Positions 56,070 through 64,000 of a DNA stretch of 64,000 nt are shown in pieces. The position numbers were made by a program, and so were the translations under genes. Source of the stretch: Sorangium cellulosum (lineage in GTDB: Bacteria > Myxococcota_A > Polyangia > Polyangiales > Polyangiaceae); NCBI RefSeq assembly GCF_002950945.1, contig NZ_CP012673.1:5269001-5333000 (forward strand), in the 5' to 3' direction. Under the pieces are notes generated by a model, which was given only the letters and a program-made list of their open reading frames with translations, was not told the origin of the DNA and ran no database searches. Numbering within the stretch: position 1 is the first letter of the stretch; each line of letters begins with the position of its first letter.

Positions 56070-57002
56070 GTGTTGCCTGCCGCCGAGCCCGACGACCCCC
56101 TCCGCATCGAGATCTCGTCCCCCGAGGCCCTTCCCGGCCTCTGCGTGGTCAGCCTCCGCAGCGACAGGCGGCTCTACCGGTCGGTGAAGGATCGCGTCGC
56201 CACCGTCTTCAACGAGACGGGGAGCAGCGAGTGGTGGGCGCGCGGCAACACGTGGACGAGCCGGCCGGGCACCTTGCAGATCAAGCTCCCGGGCGAGGTC
56301 CACCGCGAGCTGCGCCGCGACGGTCCGTCGCGCTTCCAGGTCGTGCTCTTCGACGACGCGCTGCTCGACGAGGCGCGCCTCGCGCTCGGGCGCCGCCCGT
56401 TCGCGCCGCCGCCGCGGCTCGCGCTGGAGGAGCGCGACCCGAAGGGCGCGCCGCTCGCGCGCCTGCACGCGCTCCTGCGTGCGCCCGGCGCCGACCCCCT
56501 CGCGCTCCAGACCGCCCTCGCCGAGGCGCTGCGCGCGCTGGTCGAGCTCACCGGCGGCCCCACCGAGCCGGACAGCCGGCGCGCCTGGGGGGCCCCCGTG
56601 CGCCGCGCGCTCGAGCTCGTCCGGGCCCGCTTCACCGAGGCCTTATCCCTCGACGATCTCGCCGAGCACGCACGCCTCGACAAGTTCCACCTGTGCCGCG
56701 CGTTCAGCGATCATGTCGGCCTGCCGCCCTACGCCTACATCACCCACCTCCGCGTCGCGCGCGCGCAGGTGCTGCTCGCCCAGGGGGTGCCGCCGTCCGA
56801 GGTCGCAGCGCGCGTCGGGCTCTGCGATCAGAGCCAGCTCAACCGGCATTTCAAGCGCATCGTCGGGCTCACCCCGGGCCAGTTCGGGCGCGGCGCCCGG
56901 CGCACCACCCGAGCGGCGGCGGAGCGCGTCGGCGACGCCGGGAGCCGCGGCGGTCGCGGAAGACGCCCGAGCCGCGCGGCGGCGGCCCAGCCCGCGCTCT
57001 AG
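56070..57002 (+). CDS. AraC-family transcriptional regulator
   Basis: 310 aa from GTG 56070. An N-terminal cupin-like sensing domain (SSEWWARGNTWTSRPGTLQIK) precedes the AraC double helix-turn-helix (SLDDLAEHARLDKFHLCRAFSDHVGLPPY, VAARVGLCDQSQLNRHFKRIVGLTPGQF, shown in part). The C-terminal 30 residues are basic and probably disordered. It is 105 bp upstream of the GST-like gene in the same direction and may regulate it. The 55815-56069 gap shows no gene. Confidence 0.9.
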   Translation: MLPAAEPDDPLRIEISSPEALPGLCVVSLRSDRRLYRSVKDRVATVFNETGSSEWWARGNTWTSRPGTLQIKLPGEVHRELRRDGPSRFQVVLFDDALLDEARLALGRRPFAPPPRLALEERDPKGAPLARLHALLRAPGADPLALQTALAEALRALVELTGGPTEPDSRRAWGAPVRRALELVRARFTEALSLDDLAEHARLDKFHLCRAFSDHVGLPPYAYITHLRVARAQVLLAQGVPPSEVAARVGLCDQSQLNRHFKRIVGLTPGQFGRGARRTTRAAAERVGDAGSRGGRGRRPSRAAAAQPAL

Positions 57003-57107
57003 AGCGGCCCGCTCTGACCGCGCTGGGCTCGTCGAGGATCGCAAGATCCTCCAAGAGCGCCTCGCCGCGTCTCGCCAGGATGGCGGTCACGAACGCGGAG
57101 GTTCGCC

Positions 57108-58022
57108 ATGGCCGAGATCATCCTGCATCACTACCCGTTGTCGCCGTTCGCGGAGAAGATCCGCCGCATCCTCGCCTACAAGCGCGTGCCGTGGCGGTCG
57201 GTCGAGCAGCCGATCATGGCGCCGAAGCCGGAGCTCGCGCCGTTGACCGGCGGTTACCGGCGGATCCCGGTGCTGCAGATCGGCGCTGACGTCTACTGCG
57301 ACAGCGCGTGCATCGCGCGGCGGCTGGAGCAGCTCCGGCCGGAGCCTGCGTGTATCCCGGAGGGCCTCGCCGGGGTCGCCGGCGCGCTCGAGGACTGGGC
57401 GGATCACCGGCTGTTCCTGCTCCAGACCATGCGACCGGCGGTCGTGGCGATGCTGCCGGCGCTGCCGCCGGACATCCTGGCCGACCGCGCGGCGATGTCG
57501 CCGGCGCTGAGCAAGGAGGCGCTGGTCAAGGCGGCGCCGCACGCGCTGAGCCAGGCGCTGCTCTCGCTGGATCGCCTGGACCGCCAGCTCCGGGGCCGGC
57601 CTTTCCTGCTGGGCGAGGCGTTCTCGATCGCCGACGCCGCGTGTTTTCATGCGGTGTGGTTCCTGCGGAACAGCGCCGACCTGTTCGCGGCCGTCGCCGC
57701 GCGGCCGGCGCTCGCGGCCTGGTTCGCCCGCATCGAGGGCTTCGGCCCCGGCGACGTGCGGCCGATGAGCGCCGCCGACGCGCTCGAGATCGCCCGCACG
57801 TCCGAGCCGGCGGACGTCACCGGCGGGGGGCCCGCGACGGCCGCGGGTGTGTCTCTCGGGGACGTCGTGGCGATCGCGGCCGACGATTACGGCCCCGAGG
57901 AGAGCCGCGGCGTGGTGGTGCGTTTCACCGAGGAGGAGATCGCGATCCGGCGCCGGGACGCGGCGCTGGGCGACATCGCCGTGCACTTCCCGCGCGCGGG
58001 ATACCGGATCGAGAAGCGGTAG
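57108..58022 (+). CDS. Glutathione S-transferase family protein
   Basis: 304 aa. The thioredoxin-like N-terminal domain begins HHYPLSPFAEKIRRILAYK, with Ser at the usual catalytic-residue position and RIPVLQIGADVYCDSACIARRLE for glutathione contacts. The helical C-terminal domain has PFLLGEAFSIADAACFHAVWFLR. An extra 70-residue tail after residue 235 is unusual for GSTs. Following an AraC gene, it may be part of a detoxification response. Confidence 0.88.
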   Translation: MAEIILHHYPLSPFAEKIRRILAYKRVPWRSVEQPIMAPKPELAPLTGGYRRIPVLQIGADVYCDSACIARRLEQLRPEPACIPEGLAGVAGALEDWADHRLFLLQTMRPAVVAMLPALPPDILADRAAMSPALSKEALVKAAPHALSQALLSLDRLDRQLRGRPFLLGEAFSIADAACFHAVWFLRNSADLFAAVAARPALAAWFARIEGFGPGDVRPMSAADALEIARTSEPADVTGGGPATAAGVSLGDVVAIAADDYGPEESRGVVVRFTEEEIAIRRRDAALGDIAVHFPRAGYRIEKR

Positions 58023-58105
58023 CCGGCGGGGCCGCCGCCGCCCGCCCGGCGTTTCGTGATCGTCCCGTGATCCCCGCGGCGCGGCGCCGTGGCAGAACGG
58101 TCTGC

Positions 58106-59377
58106 ATGACCTGCACGACCCCTTCCGGCATCCCCGCGCGCCGCGCGCTCCGCGGCGCACCTTGGCTCCTCCTCGCGGCCGCCGCGCTCGCGGCGGCCGC
58201 GGCGCTCGGCTGCTCCGGCGAGGTCACCGTCCCGCCGAGGGGTGAGGTCACCGTCCCACCGGGAGGTCCCATCGACCCCCCGGCGACGGGGGAGGACCCC
58301 TGCCCACCCGACGGCGAACCCGAGCCGCCCGACCCGGCGCCGATCGCGGTGACCGCGGTGAAGAGCGCCGCCTTCATCGGCGACACGCTGCACCTCGAGG
58401 CCACGGTCGAGGGCGTTCCGCGGTACCTCGTGCTCGCCCTCGACGAACGCGGCGGCGCGCGCGCCGTGGCCATCGCCACCGGGCTGCTCGGGCCGGCCAA
58501 CCTCGTCGAGGGCGCGCCGGGCATCCACGTGCGCCTGCGCGCCGGCGACGCGGGCAACCCCGTCGTCGACCTCGTGGCGACCGAGGACCCGGAGGCGCCG
58601 GAGCTCGTCTCCAGCGCCGAGCTCTCCGGCGTGGTGGACGGTGGAACCCCGTTCTCGGTGTCGGCCGGGCGCCTCTTCTTCTGCATGCGCCCGCAGGTCG
58701 GCGACGGCGAGCCCGCGGCGCTCGTGGCCGTCGACGTGTTGGTCGGCCGCGAGCCCCTGGTCCCGGAGGTGATCACGTCGCCCCTCTGCGCTGGTTCCGG
58801 CGAGGTCTCGTACGCTGCCGCGGGCGCCACGTGGATCTCCTGGAGCCAGCCGGCGGAGAGCGCGACGCAGGACGTCTCCCTGTACACGGTGGGCGCGGAG
58901 GGGGCGGCGCCTATCGTGAACCACGGCTACAACGCGACCGGCGTCCACCGGTACGGCGCGGTGCTCGCCGCCGCGACGAGCGAGCAGCGCGCCGTGTTCG
59001 ACCCGGAGAACAGGACTTATTTCCTGTTGATCAGCCCGTCCGGCGGCGCGCAGATCGCCTGGGCGTCCCTCGATGTCGGGGCGGAGCGGCGCCTGCTCGG
59101 CGTGGTGGACACGACGCTCTACCTTGCAACGGAGGAGGGCGTGCGTGCGGTCGACATCGCGGACATCGAGCGGCCAGAGACGTTGCCGTATCAGGCGACG
59201 ATCGAGGGCTTCGAGGGCGCGTTGCGCCTGCTCGCCGCCTCGCCGCGTTTCCTCGCGGTCGTGGACGACCGGGGCACGCTGTTCCTCGTGCCGCGCGAGG
59301 GCTCCGGGACCGTGGGCCCGCTGGTCGCCTTCCCGTCCGCCGGCGACGCCGCGCCGGCCGGACCCTGCGAGGACTGA
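58106..59377 (+). CDS. Lipoprotein, unknown function
   Basis: 423 aa. A hydrophobic signal (LLLAAAALAAAAALGC) ends in a lipobox Cys. A Pro/Asp/Glu-rich spacer with a repeated EVTVPP(R/G)G unit leads to a beta-rich domain of about 340 residues that could be a propeller (FLAVVDDRGTLFLVP and similar strands). No catalytic motif is visible. Its stop (59375-59377) directly touches that of the convergent FGE-like gene. A surface-exposed role is likely. Confidence 0.7.
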   Translation: MTCTTPSGIPARRALRGAPWLLLAAAALAAAAALGCSGEVTVPPRGEVTVPPGGPIDPPATGEDPCPPDGEPEPPDPAPIAVTAVKSAAFIGDTLHLEATVEGVPRYLVLALDERGGARAVAIATGLLGPANLVEGAPGIHVRLRAGDAGNPVVDLVATEDPEAPELVSSAELSGVVDGGTPFSVSAGRLFFCMRPQVGDGEPAALVAVDVLVGREPLVPEVITSPLCAGSGEVSYAAAGATWISWSQPAESATQDVSLYTVGAEGAAPIVNHGYNATGVHRYGAVLAAATSEQRAVFDPENRTYFLLISPSGGAQIAWASLDVGAERRLLGVVDTTLYLATEEGVRAVDIADIERPETLPYQATIEGFEGALRLLAASPRFLAVVDDRGTLFLVPREGSGTVGPLVAFPSAGDAAPAGPCED

Positions 59378-60628
59378 TTACGGTGTCCTCGCGCACCGGA
59401 ACCCGATGCCTTGCTCGTGGACCAACGGATCGGCCTCGTAGCGAGTGTACGAGCGCAGGTCCGTCGCCTCAGCGCCCCAGCCGCCGCCCCGGACCACCGG
59501 AGCTGTCGTCTCGTCCATGTTCGCGCAATCCCGGCATGGATTGGTGTGGTCCGCGTACCTGTCCAGGACCCATTCCCACATGCTCCCGGACAGGTCCGCG
59601 TGTTTCCACCTTCCATCACCCTTCGTCGACCGGGATCCGACGGGCTGGATATCGTCGAACGTACACATACGGTCCCCGTGCCCCGTGCAGCCGTACACCG
59701 CGTGGCTCGCGTCGGGCTCCTCGCTGGACCACGGGTAGATCCGCTGCTCGTCTCCGCCCGCCGCCGCGTAGTTCCACTCCGTCTCCGTCGGCAACCGGCC
59801 CCCGTCCCACGCGCAGAACGCGAACGCCTCGTACCAGCTCACGCAGTTGATCGGCAGGAGCTCGTTGCTGCCGGCTTCGTCCGTCCAGGTCTGGCGGTCC
59901 GGAGCGCACTTCAGGCTTTCCTTCAGCTCCTCCGCATTGTCGGGCAGGATGTCGTTCCAGCCCGCCGGCCATCCGCTTTCTTCGAGCTTCGGGTGTTGCC
60001 CCGCGCCCGCCGCCGGCCGGCTCCCGGGGTACGCCTCCACGAACTTCCGGAAGCGCCCCACGGTCACCTCGAATCGATCCAGCACGAACGCGCTCACCGT
60101 GGCCGGATAGGCGCTGTCGTTTTCCCGGTCGAAGCTGCCCGCGGGCACCGGCGCGCCCGCGCAGCAGCTCTCGTCGCCGTCTGGCCCACACGTCGTGTCC
60201 AGCCCGTCACAGCTCAGCCCTGCGCAGGTTCCGCCGTTGCATACGGGCATGGACGACGGGCAGTCGTCTTCCGGCTGCCACTGGCCGCGCTCATCACACG
60301 TCTGTGGATGGCCGTCCAGGCAGCGCCTCTCTTCCGGGGCGCACGCCGCGGCACACTCCCCGTCGACGCAGGTCTGCCCGGCGCACGCGTCGCCGCCCTC
60401 GCCTTGCTCATCGCAGGGCTGCGGCGTGTCGTCCGGGCACTGCGGCTCGCCGTTGGAGCACCCCCCGGCGCCCGTGGCCCCGGCGCCGCCCGCCGCCGCG
60501 CCGTCCTGGTACTTGTCCCAGTCCGCGCCGAGGATCTGCGTGCAGCCGCCGCATGCCGCCGCAGCAGCGGCCCAGAGCCACACCGTCGCCGCAGCTGATC
60601 GTCTCCTTCCGCCCATGACGGGGAGCAT
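59378..60628 (-). CDS. Formylglycine-generating-enzyme (SUMF1)-like lipoprotein
   Basis: 416 aa with a signal peptide (lipobox-like CGGC), then a Cys-rich region (EPQCPDDTPQPCDEQ, CVDGECAAAC, RRCLDGHPQTC) and a C-terminal FGE-sulfatase domain: VSAFVLDRFEVTVGRFRKF, NCVSWYEAFAFCAWDGGRLPTETEWNYAA, SGSMWEWVLDRY and VVRGGGWGAE. In true formylglycine-generating enzymes two Cys stand in and after RGGSW-x-C; here neither is seen, so it is probably not a sulfatase activator. Similar proteins are common secreted myxobacterial lipoproteins. An ATG at 60616 is an alternative start. Confidence 0.85.
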   Translation of the reverse strand: MLPVMGGRRRSAAATVWLWAAAAAACGGCTQILGADWDKYQDGAAAGGAGATGAGGCSNGEPQCPDDTPQPCDEQGEGGDACAGQTCVDGECAAACAPEERRCLDGHPQTCDERGQWQPEDDCPSSMPVCNGGTCAGLSCDGLDTTCGPDGDESCCAGAPVPAGSFDRENDSAYPATVSAFVLDRFEVTVGRFRKFVEAYPGSRPAAGAGQHPKLEESGWPAGWNDILPDNAEELKESLKCAPDRQTWTDEAGSNELLPINCVSWYEAFAFCAWDGGRLPTETEWNYAAAGGDEQRIYPWSSEEPDASHAVYGCTGHGDRMCTFDDIQPVGSRSTKGDGRWKHADLSGSMWEWVLDRYADHTNPCRDCANMDETTAPVVRGGGWGAEATDLRSYTRYEADPLVHEQGIGFRCARTP

Positions 60629-60646
60629 CTTGCGATGCGATCCGGC

Positions 60647-61192
60647 TCAGCGGTCAAGTTTCTTCGCGAGCAGCTCCCGCATCTCGGGCGGAATCGCGCG
60701 GAGGATCTCCTCGGGGGTGAGCCCATCGAGGCGCTGCCCCGGCGTGAGCCCATCGAGGCGCTGCCCCGGCGTGAGCCCATCGAGGCGCTGCCCCGGCGTG
60801 TACCTCGACAGGACCTGCTCTGGAGGCACCTGCGCGAGCATTTGATCCAGCACCTCTTGGTAGCTCTGACGAGCCAGCTCGTAGTCCTTCATGGCCATGG
60901 TTCCCCGCTGCCTCCGGAACTGTTCGACTTGCTGGTAGAGGGCATTGTACACCCGAGTTTCCTCCGGATCCAGCGGCAGGATCTGCCCCGCTCCCTTCAG
61001 GTAGTCCCGGGAAAATGTGTAGAGCATACGCTCCGTGGGGCTTTGCCAGCAGGCCTCGCGTGTCTCCACGCCGTGGAGCAGCAAGCCGTTGAGCTCGCCC
61101 CGCCAGAGACCCCCTCCCAGCGGCGCGACGGAGCCGCGGTGGCGCTCGATCTGCCTGATGAAGCCCGAGGGGATGCGATCGGCGATGACCAT
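60647..61192 (-). CDS. Protein with exact LTPGQRLDG repeats, likely N-terminally truncated
   Basis: 181 aa. The C-terminal part carries LTPGQRLDG units and LTPEEILRAIPPEMRELL, like the repeat tails (GLPPEERL-type) found on many transposase-linked or PD-(D/E)XK-type proteins. The N-terminal 130 residues (RMLYTFSRDYLKGAGQILPL, YNALYQQVEQFRRQRG) match that kind of protein but lack a clear catalytic site, and a start in the middle of such a domain suggests truncation. It shares no operon. Function unknown. Confidence 0.55.
   Translation of the reverse strand: MVIADRIPSGFIRQIERHRGSVAPLGGGLWRGELNGLLLHGVETREACWQSPTERMLYTFSRDYLKGAGQILPLDPEETRVYNALYQQVEQFRRQRGTMAMKDYELARQSYQEVLDQMLAQVPPEQVLSRYTPGQRLDGLTPGQRLDGLTPGQRLDGLTPEEILRAIPPEMRELLAKKLDR
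60717..60797. repeat. Three exact 27-bp tandem repeats
   Basis: Units begin at 60717, 60744 and 60771 and are identical base for base; each encodes nine residues (LTPGQRLDG). Exactness implies very recent expansion or gene conversion. Confidence 0.95.
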
Positions 61193-61375
61193 GAGGCAGA
61201 GCGTGAGGATGAGCGTAAACGCTCAGCTCGTGCGTAATGCGCTTGGCGCGCGCTGCTTGCCGCGCTGGCCGAGCGGCCACTGGGTCAGTGTTGGCCTGGG
61301 GACTGACAACGGTCTCCTCGGTCGTGGCGCTGCAGCGGCATGTCCGCCCACGCACAGAGCGCCGAACGGCTTGCC

Positions 61376-61407
61376 GGTGTGCCGCCGCGCGAAGCGCGGT
61401 CGGCACC
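61376..61407. repeat. GC-rich hairpin
   Basis: GGTGTGCCGCCGCGC, a GAA loop, then GCGCGGTCGGCACC: a stem of about 14 bp with small bulges in the otherwise gene-free gap 61193-61529. No T-run follows, so it is not a standard terminator. Confidence 0.5.
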
Positions 61408-61529
61408 AGCGGCTGGTTGGGCGGGAGCGGGACGCCTCGCTGGGGTGATTAGTGAGGCGACCGACGGTTGTACGAGAATCGCACTGAGCGGCGCAACTGG
61501 AGTATTGCTTGCGTCGAAAGAAGAAGAAT

Positions 61530-61560
61530 GAACCACAGAGGCACAGAGGGCACAGAGGAA
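61530..61560. repeat. CCACAGAGGCACAGAG repeat, left of GxxExxY gene
   Basis: GAACCACAGAGGCACAGAGG plus GCACAGAGGAA, nearly identical to the left arm of the hairpin at 51005. It is translated in the long upstream frame as NHRGTEGTEE, which is why the gene start is placed downstream of it. Confidence 0.85.
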
Positions 61561-61572
61561 GAGAACAATGAG

Positions 61573-61953
61573 ATGGGTACCGAGCAGGATGGGCTCACCC
61601 GTCACGTGATCGGTGCCGCGATGGAGGTACATCGCGTCCTTGGTCCTGGGTTTCTCGAATCGATCTACGAGGAGGCACTCAGCGTGGAGCTTTCGCTTCT
61701 TGGTATCCCCTTCAGGCGCCAGGTGGTGGCTCATGTGAACTACAAGGGACGGATGGTCGGTGAAGGTAGAATCGATCTGCTCGTGGCCGAGCGCCTGGTC
61801 GTCGAGCTCAAGGTCGTGGAGCACCTCGCACCGATCCATATGGCGCAGGTTCTCTCCTACCTGAAAACCATGAAGCTTCGTATTGGTCTGCTGATTACTT
61901 TCAATGTCCCCGCGCTACGCCTCGGCATCAAGCGCATGATTCATAACCCATGA
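61573..61953 (+). CDS. GxxExxY-family protein (PD-(D/E)XK fold)
   Basis: 126 aa. The family signature is GPGFLESIYEEAL; GRIDLLVAERLVVELKVVE holds the Asp and Glu-x-Lys of a PD-(D/E)XK-like active site; IHMAQVLSYLKTM and LLITFNVPAL complete the pattern. The ATG at 61573 (MGTEQDGLT) is preferred; an in-frame ATG at 61528 would translate the flanking repeat. GC is clearly lower than in neighbouring genes. The gene is bracketed by inverted copies of the CCACAGAGGCACAGAG repeat, which suggests movement as a cassette. Biological role of the family is unknown. Confidence 0.85.
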   Translation: MGTEQDGLTRHVIGAAMEVHRVLGPGFLESIYEEALSVELSLLGIPFRRQVVAHVNYKGRMVGEGRIDLLVAERLVVELKVVEHLAPIHMAQVLSYLKTMKLRIGLLITFNVPALRLGIKRMIHNP

Positions 61954-61964
61954 TTCGTCTTATT

Positions 61965-61999
61965 CTCTCCCTCTGCGCCCTCTGTGTCTCTGTGGTTCA
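61965..61999. repeat. CCACAGAGGCACAGAG repeat, right of GxxExxY gene (inverted)
   Basis: CTCTCCCTCTGCGCCCTCTGTGTCTCTGTGGTTCAAAT (read in pieces) is the reverse complement of the left copy with a few changes. The two copies lie about 400 bp apart in inverted orientation, enclosing the whole gene. Confidence 0.8.
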
Positions 62000-62171
62000 A
62001 ATTTCTTCTTGCTCCCCGCCTTCCCCCGCTGTGCTCTCGCCGCCCGACCCGTGTCGGTCGACCTCCAGCCAGGTCGCGCCACGCGTGCTGCTGGCACCGT
62101 GGCCTCCTGCGGCACCGCGGGTGACCGATCCCGCGTAGCTGAACGTTCCGGAGGGAGCAGCGCCCACGACC

Positions 62172-62370
62172 TGTGCCATCGCGGCCTCGATCTGTGCCAA
62201 GTCAGGGGGGTCGGGGACTGGCACAAACGCAATGCATTGCGACACACCGGGGTCCGGACCCCCTCTGGGCGCTCTGCAGAGCGTGTGCAGCAGCCATTTT
62301 GTGCCAAAGATCGCTCCAGAACTCGCATTTTTGTGCCATGAACCTCCCGGAAGCGCTTCGGATTGTGCCA
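62172..62370 (+). repeat. Five direct TGTGCCA repeats with GGGGTC/GACCCC palindromes
   Basis: TGTGCCA occurs at 62172, 62193, 62300, 62332 and 62364, always on the same strand. Two of the copies are followed within five bases by GGGGGGTCGGG. Perfect or near-perfect palindromes GGGGTCCGGACCCC (62249-62262) and GGGGTC-GG-GACCCC (62376-62389) lie among or just after them. The gap 61954-62830 has no credible gene; this array is its only structure. Iteron-like binding sites are one possibility. Confidence 0.6.
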
Positions 62371-62830
62371 GAAGGGGGGTCGGGACCCCTCCGGACCGCA
62401 AGACGGAGCGTCCGCCGGGGCTCAGAACCCGGCCAGGTCGCAAAGCAGAACGTGCGCGCGGGGGGCGGAACGCTCCTCAGCGGAACGTGGAGCGCTCCCG
62501 GAGGGGAGGACGCTGGGCGCGTGCGCCGGCTGGTGGTCCTCGGCCACGCTGCCGCTGGTGCTGCGGACATGAGCACGTGCCGGAGGGGAGGGGGAAGAAA
62601 CTCGAATGATCTTCATGTCCTCTCACCTTCCCAGGCAATCTCTCCGAGCAGAGGAGGGCACCAGGCTGCCCGTGCACCCTGCGGCCGTGCCCTCAACGAC
62701 GAGGAGCTCCACCTGACAGCGCACCGGAGGGCCTGGGATCTCGCCAAGGAGACGAGCCTGGTGCCGCGCAGGCCGTCACGAAGCGGCGCGCGCGAGTCCG
62801 GGCGAGCTCGCGTGTAGTAATGTGCCTTCC

Positions 62831-64000
62831 ATGCATCGACCCGGGGCACCCAGCCCATGGATGGAGCTTGTTCTCGACCGCGCCGGAGGCGACGTGCGAG
62901 CTTCTGCGCGAGGCAGCCGCGGCGAGCAGACGGCGCCTCACCCGCTCGGCCCGGAGCTGGGCGCCGTGCAGCTCGGCAGCTTCAGCGTCGCCGTGCGCGA
63001 GGCTGCCGCGCGCGGCCGGCCGCTCGGCGCGCGTGTCGAGACGGCGCAGGCGCTCCATTGCGCCGTCCTCCGCGACGGTATCCACGACCTCCGGGCGCGG
63101 CTCGGCGAGGCCGCGGGCGGGCCGCTCCTCGTGCGCCTGGTGATCCACGATCCCGGGCTGCAAGAGGTCCCCTGGGAAGCGCTCGCCGCGCCGGGTGAGG
63201 CGATGCGGTTCTGGGGGACCTCGCCGGACCTCTTGCCGGTGCGCGGCGTCACGACGGCCGAGCCGTGGCAGCCGCGCGAGGTGCGGGGCGCGGTGCGTGT
63301 GCTCGCGATCGCGCCGTCCGGCGGCGCCGCGCTGGCGCGGCTCAAGGAGGCGCTCGCCGGCCCGATCGCCGCGGGCGAGGTCGAGTGGCTCGCCCCGATC
63401 GAGGGGGATGCCGTCCGGCTGCCCTGGCTCTTCGATCGGCTTCGCTGCGAGCCGATCCCGCACGTGCTCCACTTCCTCGGCCACGGCGGGGTGCAGGACG
63501 GCGTCCCCGTGCTGCGGCTCGCGGACGAGGACGGCGAGGAGCGCTGGCTACCGGCCGAGCTGCTCGGCCAGCAGCTCAAGGCGAGCTTCCGCAGCTTCCT
63601 CCGGCTCGTGGTGCTCGAGGCGTGCGAGGGGGCGAGGCCGTCGGTGTTCGCGTCGGCCGCGGAGGTCCTGGCCCGGGCCGGGGCGGACGCGGTGGTCGCC
63701 CACCTCTGGCCGATTCAAGCCAACGTGGCGAGGGCGTGCTCGACGCAGCTCTACCGCGCGCTCGCCGGGGCGGGCCTCGGCAAGGGGGATATCGCGGTCG
63801 CGCTCAACGAGGCGAGGCGCGCGGTCCTCGGCGCGTTCGAGGGCAGCGCCGAGGCGTTCTCGCCGGTCGTCTACCTCCGCGGGCCGAACGGGGTGCTGTT
63901 CGACTTCAAGGGCCGCAAGGTCGCGCCGCCGGTGAGCCCTGCCGTGGTGAGCGCGGCGGCGAGGGCGGTGGATCCCGGCCTCGCGCGCATCGTCTCCCGG
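62831..64000 (+). CDS. CHAT-domain protein, 5' part (runs off window)
   Basis: The frame is open from ATG 62831 (or ATG 62861, in frame) to the right edge, 390 codons. VLHFLGHGGVQDG gives the CHAT His (His218 from the first ATG) and LVVLEACEGARPS the Cys (Cys265); VVAHLWPIQANVARA and VVYLRGPNG are further CHAT strands. The domain ends near the window edge, and a STAND ATPase or repeat domain probably follows, as in the protein at 4089. It is not a close copy of that one. Likely a caspase-like protease controlled by its missing C-terminal part. Confidence 0.85.
   Translation, partial: MHRPGAPSPWMELVLDRAGGDVRASARGSRGEQTAPHPLGPELGAVQLGSFSVAVREAAARGRPLGARVETAQALHCAVLRDGIHDLRARLGEAAGGPLLVRLVIHDPGLQEVPWEALAAPGEAMRFWGTSPDLLPVRGVTTAEPWQPREVRGAVRVLAIAPSGGAALARLKEALAGPIAAGEVEWLAPIEGDAVRLPWLFDRLRCEPIPHVLHFLGHGGVQDGVPVLRLADEDGEERWLPAELLGQQLKASFRSFLRLVVLEACEGARPSVFASAAEVLARAGADAVVAHLWPIQANVARACSTQLYRALAGAGLGKGDIAVALNEARRAVLGAFEGSAEAFSPVVYLRGPNGVLFDFKGRKVAPPVSPAVVSAAARAVDPGLARIVSR

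Overview
The window looks like the chromosome of a large-genome myxobacterium, most like Sorangium or a relative. The evidence is very high GC with strong G/C third-position bias, giant signalling proteins (Ser/Thr kinase-ATPase-TPR, hybrid kinases with periplasmic propellers, CHAT-ATPase-WD40), many lipoproteins with short lipoboxes, a Cys-rich myxobacterial protease tail, two Uma2-type nucleases and loosely packed genes. The species call is inference; no rRNA or tRNA gene is visible.

Layout. 1-8.7 kb: 3' part of a CheA-like sensor kinase, a sugar-type binding lipoprotein without a transporter, and a 1538-aa CHAT-nSTAND-WD40 protein. 8.9-13.1 kb: a redox cluster with two cytochrome P450s, two TetR regulators and a 3Fe-4S ferredoxin, with clear operator palindromes. 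13.2-18.1 kb: a Ser/Thr kinase/ATPase, then a Uma2 + small ribbon-helix-helix-like pair under a strong inverted repeat. 18.1-25.2 kb: a DppA-type D-aminopeptidase, a lower-GC solitary N6-adenine methyltransferase and a giant hybrid histidine kinase. 25.4-30.7 kb: a complete urease operon, ureD-ureAB-ureC-ureE-ureF-ureG, read leftward with 4-bp overlaps in its distal part.

30.7-43.6 kb is a patchwork: a CitE-fragment/MaoC fusion, a PhyH dioxygenase, a second giant hybrid kinase paralogous to the first, a von Willebrand-A-like protein, a second Uma2 protein, a PHP/CehA lipoprotein and a ferritin-like protein. Between them lie gene relics and four copies of a GGACC-N2-GGTCC-type palindrome. One copy, together with the first codons of the vWA-like gene, is duplicated upstream of phyH. 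A 127-bp near-perfect palindrome follows the ferritin-like gene. 43.7-48.5 kb: an ArsR/methyltransferase fusion directly upstream of cobalamin-dependent methionine synthase (metH), a plausible methionine-cycle regulator and its target.

48.5-64 kb is accessory: a truncated flavin hydroxylase, LysR with a divergent membrane protein, a truncated lipoprotein, a trypsin-like protease, a small methyltransferase, a frameshifted PIN nuclease with its partner, an AraC/GST pair, convergent lipoprotein genes, a protein with exact 27-bp repeats, a GxxExxY nuclease-like gene bracketed by CCACAGAGGCACAGAG repeats, a gene-poor stretch with iteron-like TGTGCCA repeats, and the start of a second CHAT protein that runs off the right edge.

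The strongest leads are the recurrent GGACC/GGTCC palindromes and the promoter/N-terminus duplication, the 127-bp palindrome, the two CHAT proteins, the Uma2-RHH unit with its operator, and the repeat-bracketed GxxExxY cassette.
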